From positions 1 to 7,181 of the forward strand of contig JAEWQC010000005.1 in assembly GCA_023399355.1 (NCBI GenBank): a stretch of DNA of 7,181 nucleotides. Direction: 5' to 3'. This document shows, in pieces, positions 1 to 6,000 of this stretch (position 1 is its first letter; each line of letters opens with the position of its first letter). The position numbers were made by a program, and so were the translations under genes. The DNA comes from Bacillota bacterium. GTDB taxonomy: Bacteria; Bacillota; Clostridia; Acetivibrionales; DTU013. The notes beneath the pieces are model-generated. The model did no database searches, was not told the origin of the DNA, and was given only the letters and a program-made list of their open reading frames with translations.

Positions 1-387
1 GGTATGCAGGATATCGACGAGTTTTCCCATCAAAAGGCCATTTTCTTCAAATACTTCACTTTCAATAATATCACAGATAAAGAAAGAATCCTTAGGCAGT
101 TTAACAGCATTCTTTCTGTCAACAAGAACAAAGCGGTCCCTGAGAGCCTCGGCGGCTTCCATGGTATCAATACCTGAAAGCCTGAGTATTACAGAACCTT
201 TTGTATATTTTACCTCTTTGATGGTATATTTCACCATGGTATTCCCAATATCCAGATAGACGTATTGCAGTTCGTCAAATCTGTGAGGATCGTCCGTCAG
301 CGGAACAAGCCGCACTTCCCCTTTAACGCCATGGGTGTTTACTATTTTACCGATTTGCAGGTATTCATACATAAATATTTCACTCAT
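1..387 (-). CDS. rimM: Ribosome maturation factor RimM, 3' end beyond window
   Basis: RimM binds the 30S subunit near uS19 and helps the head domain of 16S rRNA mature. The 129 visible codons are open to the window edge; the family is usually about 165-175 residues, so roughly the last 40 are missing. The N-terminal RimM barrel is recognised by GKIVNTHGVKGEVRL (residues 13-27) and the LTDDPHRF stretch that follows. A LPKDSFF segment (98-104) then opens the PRC-barrel domain, whose usual YY pair is FF here. The start is uncertain: the ATG at 387 gives the longest reading, but the ATG at 372 gives MYEYLQIGKIVNTHG, closer to the normal family N-terminus. Neither has a strong ribosome binding site. 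It lies 180 bp after khpA behind a structured spacer, unlike the tight packing upstream. Identity is firm; only the start is in doubt. Confidence 0.96.
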   Translation of the reverse strand, partial: MSEIFMYEYLQIGKIVNTHGVKGEVRLVPLTDDPHRFDELQYVYLDIGNTMVKYTIKEVKYTKGSVILRLSGIDTMEAAEALRDRFVLVDRKNAVKLPKDSFFICDIIESEVFEENGLLMGKLVDILHT

Positions 388-408
388 TTTCAATAAATTC
401 TTTAATAA

Positions 409-468
409 AATTCCAGGTGCATGTACAACATTCCTTATATAGAATGTGTACTTTTCGCCCCTGGAATT
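409..468 (-). repeat. Long bulged hairpin upstream of rimM
   Basis: The outer arms AATTCCAGG and CCTGGAATT (409-417 and 460-468) pair perfectly over 9 bp. Inside them, 423-433 pairs with 442-451 over 10 bp with one bulged base and an 8-nt AU-rich loop. On the transcribed strand the 3' arm is followed by TTATTAAAG, a poor U tract, so a strong intrinsic terminator is unlikely; leaky termination or RNase III-type cleavage is possible. Confidence 0.6.
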
Positions 469-479
469 CTATTCACTCA

Positions 480-502
480 TGGGGTAAATCCGTTTTACCC
501 CA
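480..502 (-). repeat. 9-bp hairpin (TGGGGTAAA / TTTACCCCA)
   Basis: On the plus strand, TGGGGTAAA at 480-488 and TTTACCCCA at 494-502 are perfect inverted repeats around a 5-nt loop. The four-base G/C run at 498-501 is also needed by the outer stem of the neighbouring element at 498-542, so both cannot form at once. Confidence 0.6.
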
Positions 503-542
503 AAACTGAGAGGGGCTTGGTGCCCCTGTGATTTTTTTGGGG
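498..542 (-). repeat. Two-level hairpin sharing bases with both neighbours
   Basis: The outer arms CCCCAAAA (498-505) and TTTTGGGG (535-542) enclose an inner 6-bp stem AGGGGC/GCCCCT (511-516 and 522-527) with a TTGGT loop. The outer stem overlaps the stem at 480-502 on one side and the stem at 541-561 on the other. Read on the plus strand, the inner stem precedes a run of seven T and looks like a terminator, but no plus-strand gene exists there to be ended. Confidence 0.55.
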
Positions 543-561
543 AGCAAATAAAGTCTGCTCC
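541..561 (-). repeat. 6-bp hairpin just after the khpA stop
   Basis: GGAGCA (541-546) and TGCTCC (556-561) form a 6-bp stem with a 9-nt loop, 6 bp past the khpA stop codon. On the transcribed strand it is followed by CC and a run of A, not T, so it is not an intrinsic terminator. Two of its bases (541-542) are also used by the outer stem at 498-542. Confidence 0.5.
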
Positions 562-567
562 ATTCTA

Positions 568-798
568 TTATTGTACAATTTCCACTACAACCCTGATGTT
601 TTCCTTAATGGCTGCAGCTTTTACAACCGATCTGATCGCCTTGGCTATTCTTCCCTGTTTTCCGATGACCTTACCCATATCATCCTTCGAAACCTTAAGT
701 TCCAGGATAATACCGTTATCGCCGTCTACTTCATTGACACTGACTTCATCTGGATAGTCTACAAGCGATCTTGCAATTGTTTCGAGAAGTTCCTTCAT
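568..798 (-). CDS. khpA: KhpA, small KH-domain RNA-binding protein (YlqC family)
   Basis: This 76-residue protein is essentially a single type II KH domain. The signature GxxG loop is GKQG at residues 46-49, inside VIGKQGRIAKAIR, which holds single-stranded RNA in KH proteins. In Gram-positive bacteria KhpA pairs with KhpB (Jag/EloR) to bind many RNAs and influence cell elongation and division; this is family knowledge, and KhpB is not in the window. The length is normal for the family. The ATG start follows GGGAGGT at 807-813 with an 8-nt spacer. It begins 21 bp after the rpsP stop and is surely co-transcribed with it. The rpsP-khpA-rimM order is the standard Firmicute arrangement. Confidence 0.96.
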   Translation of the reverse strand: MKELLETIARSLVDYPDEVSVNEVDGDNGIILELKVSKDDMGKVIGKQGRIAKAIRSVVKAAAIKENIRVVVEIVQ

Positions 799-806
799 AA
801 TAATTT

Positions 807-813
807 ACCTCCC
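807..813 (-). promoter_or_regulatory. khpA ribosome binding site
   Basis: GGGAGGT on the minus strand, 8 nt before the khpA ATG, lies wholly inside the 21-bp rpsP-khpA gap and fixes the khpA start. Confidence 0.85.
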
Positions 814-819
814 GGGGTT

Positions 820-1065
820 TTATTGAATTACTCCGGATTTTTTCAACAGAGATTTAACGGTATCTGTAGGCTGAGCACCATTTTTGATCCATTGTGCAGC
901 TTTTTCTCCATCAATTTTCACCTCTATCGGGTTCGTCAACGGATTATAAGTGCCGATCTCTTCAATAAACCTTCCGTCACGCGGATATCTGGAATCTGCA
1001 ACTACTACCCTGTAAAACGGGCTCTTCTTTGCACCGATTCTCTTAAGTCTAATCTTAACTGCCAT
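820..1065 (-). CDS. rpsP: 30S ribosomal protein bS16
   Basis: bS16 is a small-subunit ribosomal protein that binds 16S rRNA early and stabilises the 5' and central domains of the 30S particle. The 81-residue product has the classic N-terminus MAVKIRLKRIGAKKSPFYR and the VVVADSR, DGRFIEEIGTYNP and GAQPTDTVK blocks, which together identify it unambiguously. It is basic and of normal length. The ATG follows a nearly ideal AGGAGGTGA at 1071-1079, the strongest ribosome binding site in the window, as expected for an abundant ribosomal protein. It lies 35 bp after ffh, with no promoter or terminator seen between them, so it is likely part of the ylxM-ffh transcript. Confidence 0.98.
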   Translation of the reverse strand: MAVKIRLKRIGAKKSPFYRVVVADSRYPRDGRFIEEIGTYNPLTNPIEVKIDGEKAAQWIKNGAQPTDTVKSLLKKSGVIQ

Positions 1066-1070
1066 TCATT

Positions 1071-1079
1071 TCACCTCCT
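1071..1079 (-). promoter_or_regulatory. Strong rpsP ribosome binding site
   Basis: AGGAGGTGA on the minus strand is a near-perfect match to the 16S rRNA 3' end, sited just before the rpsP ATG. Its strength contrasts with the weak sites before ylxM and rimM in the same operon and suggests rpsP is translated at a much higher rate. Confidence 0.9.
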
Positions 1080-1100
1080 CTCACTTAAATACAAAATTTA

Positions 1101-2444
1101 TCAAAAAGGCAGTTTGAGTTTGCCAAATCCCTTGCCGCCCTTCTTTCCGGCTTCCGTCATCATCTTCATCAATTTCTTCATTTCTTCGAATTCCTTCAGC
1201 AGTCTGTTCACATCCTGAATCGTCGTACCACTGCCTGCTGAGATTCTTTTTCTTCGATTTCCGTTTATAATGGATGGATCATTTCTTTCCTTGGCCGTCA
1301 TTGATTTTATGATGGCTTCGGTATGTCCCATTTTCTTTTCATCTACTTCGACGTTCTGCATTGCTTTGGAATTCATTCCCGGCAGCATCCCAAGGACCTG
1401 GTCCAAAGGCCCCATTTTCTTTACCTGCTGCATCTGTTCCAGAAAGTCGTCCAGTGTAAACTGCTGGGTCCTGAGCTTACGCTCCATTTCCGAGGCTTTC
1501 TTCTCGTCAAAAGCTTCCTGTGCTTTTTCAATAAGACTGAGAACATCACCCATTCCAAGGATCCTGGATGCCATTCTGTCAGGATAAAAAGGTTCAAGAT
1601 CACTGAGTTTCTCTCCCATGCCGGCAAATTTTATCGGCTTGCCGGTAACAGCCTTTACCGATAAGGCCGCTCCGCCTCGGGTATCACCGTCTAATTTTGT
1701 CAGTACCAGACCATCCACGCCCAGCTTTTGATTAAAGCTTTCTGCAACGTTGACTGCATCCTGACCTGTCATTGCGTCAACAACCAGAAGAATTTCCTGC
1801 GGATGTACCGCAGCTTTTATATTTTCAAGCTCTGCCATGAGTTCTTCATTGATATGCAGACGACCTGCAGTATCTATTATTACAAGGTCATACAGCTTAG
1901 ATTTTGCATACGCCAAAGCGTCCTTTGCAATTTGAACAGGATTCGTATTGCCTTCAATGGCAAATACCGGGATGCCAAGCTGGTTTCCAACCACCTGGAG
2001 TTGTTTGACAGCGGCTGGCCTGTATACGTCGCAGGCAACAAGCAGCGGGTTTTTACCCTGCTTTCTCATAATGCCCGCCAGTTTGCCGGAGGTGGTGGTT
2101 TTGCCTGCGCCCTGCAGACCGACCATCATGTAAACTGTTGGCGGGTTATTCGAAATAGTGACTTTGGAAGGAACCTTCCCCATCAGATCAATCAGTTCTT
2201 CATGTACAATCTTAATAACCTGTTGTCCCGGAGTGAGGCTTTCAAGCACATCCTGTCCGACAGCCCGCTCCGATATCCTGTTAATGAACTCTTTTACGAC
2301 TTTAAAATTTACATCAGCTTCCAGAAGCGCAAGTTTTATTTCACGCATCATCTCCTTGACGTCTTTATCAGTCACCCTGCCCTTGCCGCGGAATTTATTG
2401 ATGGTATCCTGCAATTTTCCTGATAAACCTTCGAATAAAGCCAT
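1101..2444 (-). CDS. ffh: Signal recognition particle GTPase Ffh (SRP54)
   Basis: Ffh binds 4.5S/scRNA to form the signal recognition particle, captures signal sequences as they leave the ribosome, and delivers the complex to FtsY at the membrane. The 447-residue protein is complete and of usual length. The N domain covers about residues 1-95. The GTPase G domain shows GLQGAGKTT (109-117, P-loop), DVYRPAA (139-145), DTAGR (191-195), TKLDG (249-253) and GMGEK (275-279). The methionine-rich M domain follows from about 305, with the LGMLPGM finger loop (351-357) and the RNA-binding segment around GNRRKRISAGSGTT (395-408). The tail is rich in K and G. The ATG lies 3 bp after the ylxM stop, and its ribosome binding site overlaps the ylxM end, so translation of the two is probably coupled. 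All key residues are intact. Confidence 0.99.
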   Translation of the reverse strand: MALFEGLSGKLQDTINKFRGKGRVTDKDVKEMMREIKLALLEADVNFKVVKEFINRISERAVGQDVLESLTPGQQVIKIVHEELIDLMGKVPSKVTISNNPPTVYMMVGLQGAGKTTTSGKLAGIMRKQGKNPLLVACDVYRPAAVKQLQVVGNQLGIPVFAIEGNTNPVQIAKDALAYAKSKLYDLVIIDTAGRLHINEELMAELENIKAAVHPQEILLVVDAMTGQDAVNVAESFNQKLGVDGLVLTKLDGDTRGGAALSVKAVTGKPIKFAGMGEKLSDLEPFYPDRMASRILGMGDVLSLIEKAQEAFDEKKASEMERKLRTQQFTLDDFLEQMQQVKKMGPLDQVLGMLPGMNSKAMQNVEVDEKKMGHTEAIIKSMTAKERNDPSIINGNRRKRISAGSGTTIQDVNRLLKEFEEMKKLMKMMTEAGKKGGKGFGKLKLPF

Positions 2445-2447
2445 ATA

Positions 2448-2801
2448 TTAGTCCTCCATAATACTTTTGACAGTTCGTATTGCTTTTTCCAGATTGTCGG
2501 AATCCGTGTCTGATAATGATGAGACATTGATCTCTTCGAGGGACTTAAGGATTTCCGATGCCTTTTCCTTTTGTTTGTCGAACCGGCCGATCAGTCCAAG
2601 CTTTTGTTCCAACTCGAACAAGGCGGCTTTGCCGCGTTTTATATTATCATATACTCCCTGCCTGCTTATATTCAGTTCCTCTGCAATTTCGCCAAATGAA
2701 TAGTCACTATTATAATGCAGGTCCAGGATCTCATATTGTCTTTTCGTCACCATCTGCCCGTAATAATCGAGCAAAAGGCTTATCTTGTATAATTCATCCA
2801 T
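2448..2801 (-). CDS. ylxM: YlxM family helix-turn-helix protein (UPF0122)
   Basis: YlxM is a small protein almost always encoded next to ffh in Firmicutes and linked to SRP function; work in streptococci found that it binds Ffh and the SRP RNA. From the ATG at 2801 it has 117 residues, a normal length. A helix-turn-helix like sigma-factor region 4 lies at about residues 34-57 (FGEIAEELNISRQGVYDNIKR), followed by a likely coiled-coil segment at about 60-95 and an acidic tail. A GTG directly upstream (2804) could also start it. The ATG is preferred for spacing from a weak GAG; no strong ribosome binding site is present. It is the first gene of the operon, about 35 nt after the predicted transcription start. 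The palindrome over that start makes a DNA-binding autoregulatory role worth considering, but this is inference. Confidence 0.95.
   Translation of the reverse strand: MDELYKISLLLDYYGQMVTKRQYEILDLHYNSDYSFGEIAEELNISRQGVYDNIKRGKAALFELEQKLGLIGRFDKQKEKASEILKSLEEINVSSLSDTDSDNLEKAIRTVKSIMED
2452..2457 (-). promoter_or_regulatory. ffh ribosome binding site inside the ylxM 3' end
   Basis: GGAGGA on the minus strand overlaps the Met-Glu-Asp codons that end ylxM, 7 nt before the ffh ATG. The ylxM TAA falls between this site and the ffh start, an arrangement typical of translational coupling. Confidence 0.88.
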
Positions 2802-2810
2802 CACACGCTC

Positions 2811-2844
2811 ATTAAGTGTAAAGTGTTTTTACTTTACACCTAAT
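2811..2844 (-). promoter_or_regulatory. Palindrome over the ylxM transcription start, candidate operator
   Basis: GTGTAAAGT (2816-2824) and ACTTTACAC (2831-2839) are perfect 9-bp inverted repeats around a 6-nt centre. Beyond one mismatch the symmetry continues to 2811 and 2844, giving 13 of 14 matched positions per arm. The predicted transcription start, about 2835-2837, lies inside the upstream arm. Part of that arm would therefore not be in the RNA, which favours a DNA site for a dimeric regulator over an RNA hairpin. The regulator is unknown; YlxM itself is one candidate. Confidence 0.6.
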
Positions 2845-2871
2845 TCTAAGGGAAGAATACTGGTTTGTCAA
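2843..2871 (-). promoter_or_regulatory. Sigma-70/SigA-type promoter of the ylxM-ffh operon
   Basis: The minus strand carries a perfect -35 box TTGACA (2866-2871), an ideal 17-bp spacer, and a -10 box TAGAAT (2843-2848) with one mismatch from consensus. The predicted start at about 2835-2837 would leave a leader of some 35 nt before ylxM. It sits in the lhr-ylxM gap, so the SRP/ribosomal operon can be expressed independently of lhr. No terminator between lhr and this promoter was recognised. Confidence 0.78.
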
Positions 2872-3044
2872 GGCAAAAAGAGAATCGGTCTGAAATTCTT
2901 AGAATTTTTCCTTCAGAGATTGGCCCAGCTCCTTTATGTGCATGATCATTTTTGCGGTTTACTTTAAAGCGTCCTCCAGCGCAACCGTCATAGCATGTAT
3001 ACCTTGATATAATATCTGTTCAATACAGGAGAAGTTTATATCAA
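2872..3044 (-). other. lhr-ylxM intergenic region, no assignable gene
   Basis: No known gene is seen between the lhr stop and the -35 box. It holds an inverted repeat next to the lhr stop (3004-3044), a 15-bp AT-rich palindrome (2893-2907), and a short minus-strand frame. In that frame, codons ending MTVALEDALK (ATG at 2991, TAA at 2959-2961) continue after the stop as 19 more codons to a TAA at 2899-2901. The peptide resembles nothing I recognise, and no ribosome binding site favours it. It could be chance or a decayed gene end. Confidence 0.4.
3004..3044 (-). repeat. Inverted repeat abutting the lhr stop codon
   Basis: TTGATATAA (3004-3012) and TTATATCAA (3036-3044) are perfect 9-bp inverted repeats. 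A short CTGT/ACAG stem is nested between them. The outer arm begins directly after the lhr TAA. The stem is AT-rich and is followed by GGTATACATG, not a T run, so it is not a typical intrinsic terminator. It may protect the lhr mRNA 3' end. Confidence 0.45.
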
Positions 3045-6000
3045 TTATATACTTTTGCGCCAAAGTGTAATGCCACTGTAGCCCCTTTCAAAGCCCAGTT
3101 CCAGTAAAGTGTCATACAAGGGAGAATCTTCTATTTTACAGGGTTCTTTCTCATTTTCAGCTTCTTTCCAAAACTCCGTAAAAAGGTTCTTTCTACCGGT
3201 CCAGAGCATGCGTGAATGAAAAGCCCTGATAAAGTTTGCTGCTGCCTTTACAAGGATATCTCTGCTGTCGGTCAGCGGCATAATGCAGGCTCCATATTCC
3301 TTTATGGATAAAACGGGAGCACCGTTTCTGAAAACAATCGCCGTCCCTTGGTGTTTGGCTGATCTTGACGCAGTCATGACATTAAAAGACTTAGCAAGGA
3401 TATCCTTGTAAGGATTTGCCGGGTCACAGCTGCAGAGAGTGACATAATTGTCCTCCGGCTGCGTAGAATCCTGAATTCTGATGATTTCTATGTCCCTGCT
3501 TCTGGCAAATTGGATACCAGATAGACCGGAAACATAAAAGCCGCGTTTGATTCCGCTGTTGAATTCATTGTTTTTCAACCAGGTATAAACCTCCGACCAT
3601 TTGTATATTCCATTTTCGCAAACGGTGATATCCCTGGAAATGATGCCATATCGGTCAAGCAGTTCATTGATATAAACCGGCAATGCCGTTTCCTCTTGTC
3701 CGTGAACAGAACCACCGGTCCTGTACCATCTGCCCATATTCGGATAAGTGTTATATTTCATCCATGGAGAGTTTTTTTTGTCATTATCCATGTAATATCT
3801 TGCTATTGAAAAAGAATCGTTGGTTATGATACCGCTCCAGACCAATCTTTCAAGTTTTGCCAGCAGTTCGGCCGGAGCAGTGGCAAGGAGCCTTGATAAA
3901 TCCTTCAAAAAGCTTGCTCCCCTGTTATCAAGTGTTTCCAACAGTTTCGTTTCAAAGTCATCTGTCGTGAAATCTGTTTGCGGTTCAATCGTTTCACCGG
4001 AAATGTCCTCTTCATTGACAGGGAAAAAGGCGGCTTCCCGCGTTTTTTTCCCAATCCTGCCCATCCAGCGTACAGAACCTGTGGCGCAAAGAACATCAAG
4101 CATTTTAGGGTCATATCCTGCTATCCTGGAGGGAAGGATGAAATCCTCCCACCATGTGACCGGGTAGTATTGGCCATGCAGGTATTTCAATACCTCAAGC
4201 AATTTTTCATCGGGAGGGAGAACATTATCGCCCGGCATGTGCCGGTTGAACAGGAAAGAGCAATACGCTTCGGGTGCCTTCGGTTTGATATCGCTTCTTG
4301 CCATCACGATGGTTTTTTGTTTGATACGTTCATAAACCTTCCTGTGGCAATAAATAACCTCTTCCTCTGCTGAGGCTTCCTTCAGCCTGACGATTTCACC
4401 TGTTGAAACCATCGACATCAGAGCTTCCTGTACCAGCCTTGCTTTAAATGCATATTTTTGGCCGAGTTCCTTTGCGGTGAAAGGTCCTCTGAACAGGATA
4501 TGGCGTCTGAGCAGACGTATAACCGAATCCTTTTCTCCCGGCGCAACCATGAAAATATAGCTGCTCAACAGATCAAGTGCTTTTATTTCCTTCTCCTCAC
4601 CGGGGAAACCTGTCTTCAGCAAACCGAATTCGGCATCTTTCCCGGCTGCAGCACAGTAGAGCGGATAGTCCTCGGCAGTTATCCAGTAATCATCGCAGCT
4701 TTCATCAATAGAGATCCGGATGATCCGGCGCTGAAGTTCCAATTGGGAGAGATAATTGCTGAGGACAGTGCTGTTTGCTTCGGTGAAAACATTTGAGGAA
4801 TATGGTTCAGCTTTCAATTCTCCGAAGGAATGCAGAAAATAAAACAACTCATCCGCGTTGGCAAGTTTCCTGGAAAACTTATAGTTGTCCAATTCCTTCT
4901 CGACGACTTTAACTGCTCTTGGGTCTATGAGTTCATATTCTCCATTAACACCGGCAGTAAGCTGGATAAAATCCCGGTCATTGACCAGCAGTTGATTCCT
5001 TCTTTCTGCTACAGGAAGATCATAGGCATATTGATAAATCTGCCAGAAGTTGAGCAGCAACTCGGCTGAAAATGGAGAAGGCCTCTCGGTATAAACATCC
5101 AGTACTTTTATCCTGCCGGCACTAATTGATTCGATAAAATGATAAAGGCTTCCGATGTCGAATATATCGTTCATACATTCTCTGTACGTTTCAAGGACCA
5201 CGGGATGATCGGGTTTGGTCAGGACAGCTTCGGCAGCCTCAGCGCATCTGAGTCTTTGTATCCAAAGCGGCGTTCTTTTGCCAAAGCCGTTCATTTGGAC
5301 AAGCAGTGACCGGGTAAGATTGTATCTCAGGTTGATATTGAATAAAGGAGCTTTTGGCAGTAATTCAAATAGTTCCTTCTCAAGACTTTCACGGTCGATC
5401 AGCGAGAAAATGTTTGAAAGCTTTCCGGTATAGCCAAACAGGTGGAACAGGATGCCATCATTGTTGCTGATATATTCCATCCGGCAGTGAAGCTGTCCGG
5501 ACAACTTCGAATGGAGAAGTACTGCAAGCGGTGCGTGGATTTTATCTCCGAAGGGAGAATGGATGAGTATGCGCCTGTCACCTGTCTCATCACTGAAATG
5601 CTCGCAAATGATTCTATTCGAGCCTGGAAGGTGACCCGTACAGGATAACTGGTCACAAATATAAGTCCGAAGATTCTCAGCGGCTGTTTTATCCAGACCG
5701 CACTGCTTTGACATCGTATCGATGAATTCATTTTTATCATAATTCTCTTCGAGGTTGTCCAGAAATTCGCCAAGCCTTTTGCCTGTCTCATAGGTTCTTA
5801 ATGTCTTATCTCCCATCCAGAATGGAATTTTGGCGCCTGAGGCATTGGACGGGCTGACAATGACTCTGTCTTTTTCAATTTTGTCAATCTTCCATACCGT
5901 ACTTCCCAGAAAGAACCTTTCGCCAAGCCTGCTTTCAAAAACGAATTCCTCTTGAAGTTCTCCAAGCTTGAGACCGGTATCCTGTAAATAAACGGCATAA

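Larger units (their letters stand above)
388..567 (-). promoter_or_regulatory. Structured khpA-rimM spacer, putative cis-acting RNA
   Basis: This 180-bp spacer has no convincing gene but holds four base-paired elements in the direction of transcription. They are a GGAGCA/TGCTCC stem (541-561), a two-level stem (498-542), a TGGGGTAAA-type stem (480-502) and a long bulged stem (409-468). The first three share bases, so they form an overlapping chain in which adjacent stems exclude each other. About 21 AU-rich, apparently unpaired nucleotides separate the last stem from the first possible rimM ATG. I see no good -35/-10 pair. Likely roles are attenuation, translational control of rimM relative to rpsP, or an RNase processing site. 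The pairing is seen directly; the function is inferred. I do not recognise it as a named RNA family. Confidence 0.5.

Noticed and set aside
434..441. TATATAA as the -10 box of an internal rimM promoter
   Set aside because: It is the loop of the long hairpin, and no plausible -35 box lies 16-18 bp upstream on the minus strand.
511..538. Intrinsic terminator on the plus strand (AGGGGC/GCCCCT stem followed by seven T)
   Set aside because: No plus-strand gene runs into it, and the operon is transcribed in the opposite direction. The stem is better read as part of the minus-strand RNA structure.
388..567. CRISPR array or tandem repeat in the khpA-rimM spacer
   Set aside because: The repeats are inverted pairs of different sequence, not regularly spaced direct repeats with unique spacers.
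571..1218. Plus-strand open frame of 215 codons opposite khpA, rpsP and the 3' end of ffh
   Set aside because: It lies antisense to three firmly identified genes, has no good ribosome binding site and no recognisable domain. Long antisense frames are a side effect of coding bias.
1728..2423. Plus-strand open frame of 231 codons opposite ffh
   Set aside because: It is entirely antisense to the highly conserved ffh G domain, its product resembles no family, and no promoter or ribosome binding site is seen.
2785..2967. Plus-strand 60-codon frame through the ylxM promoter region
   Set aside because: It crosses the promoter and palindrome of the divergent-strand operon, has no ribosome binding site and no recognisable product.
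3978..4373. Plus-strand frame of 131 codons opposite lhr, and similar ones along lhr
   Set aside because: All are antisense to an uninterrupted, conserved helicase reading frame and show no domain of their own.
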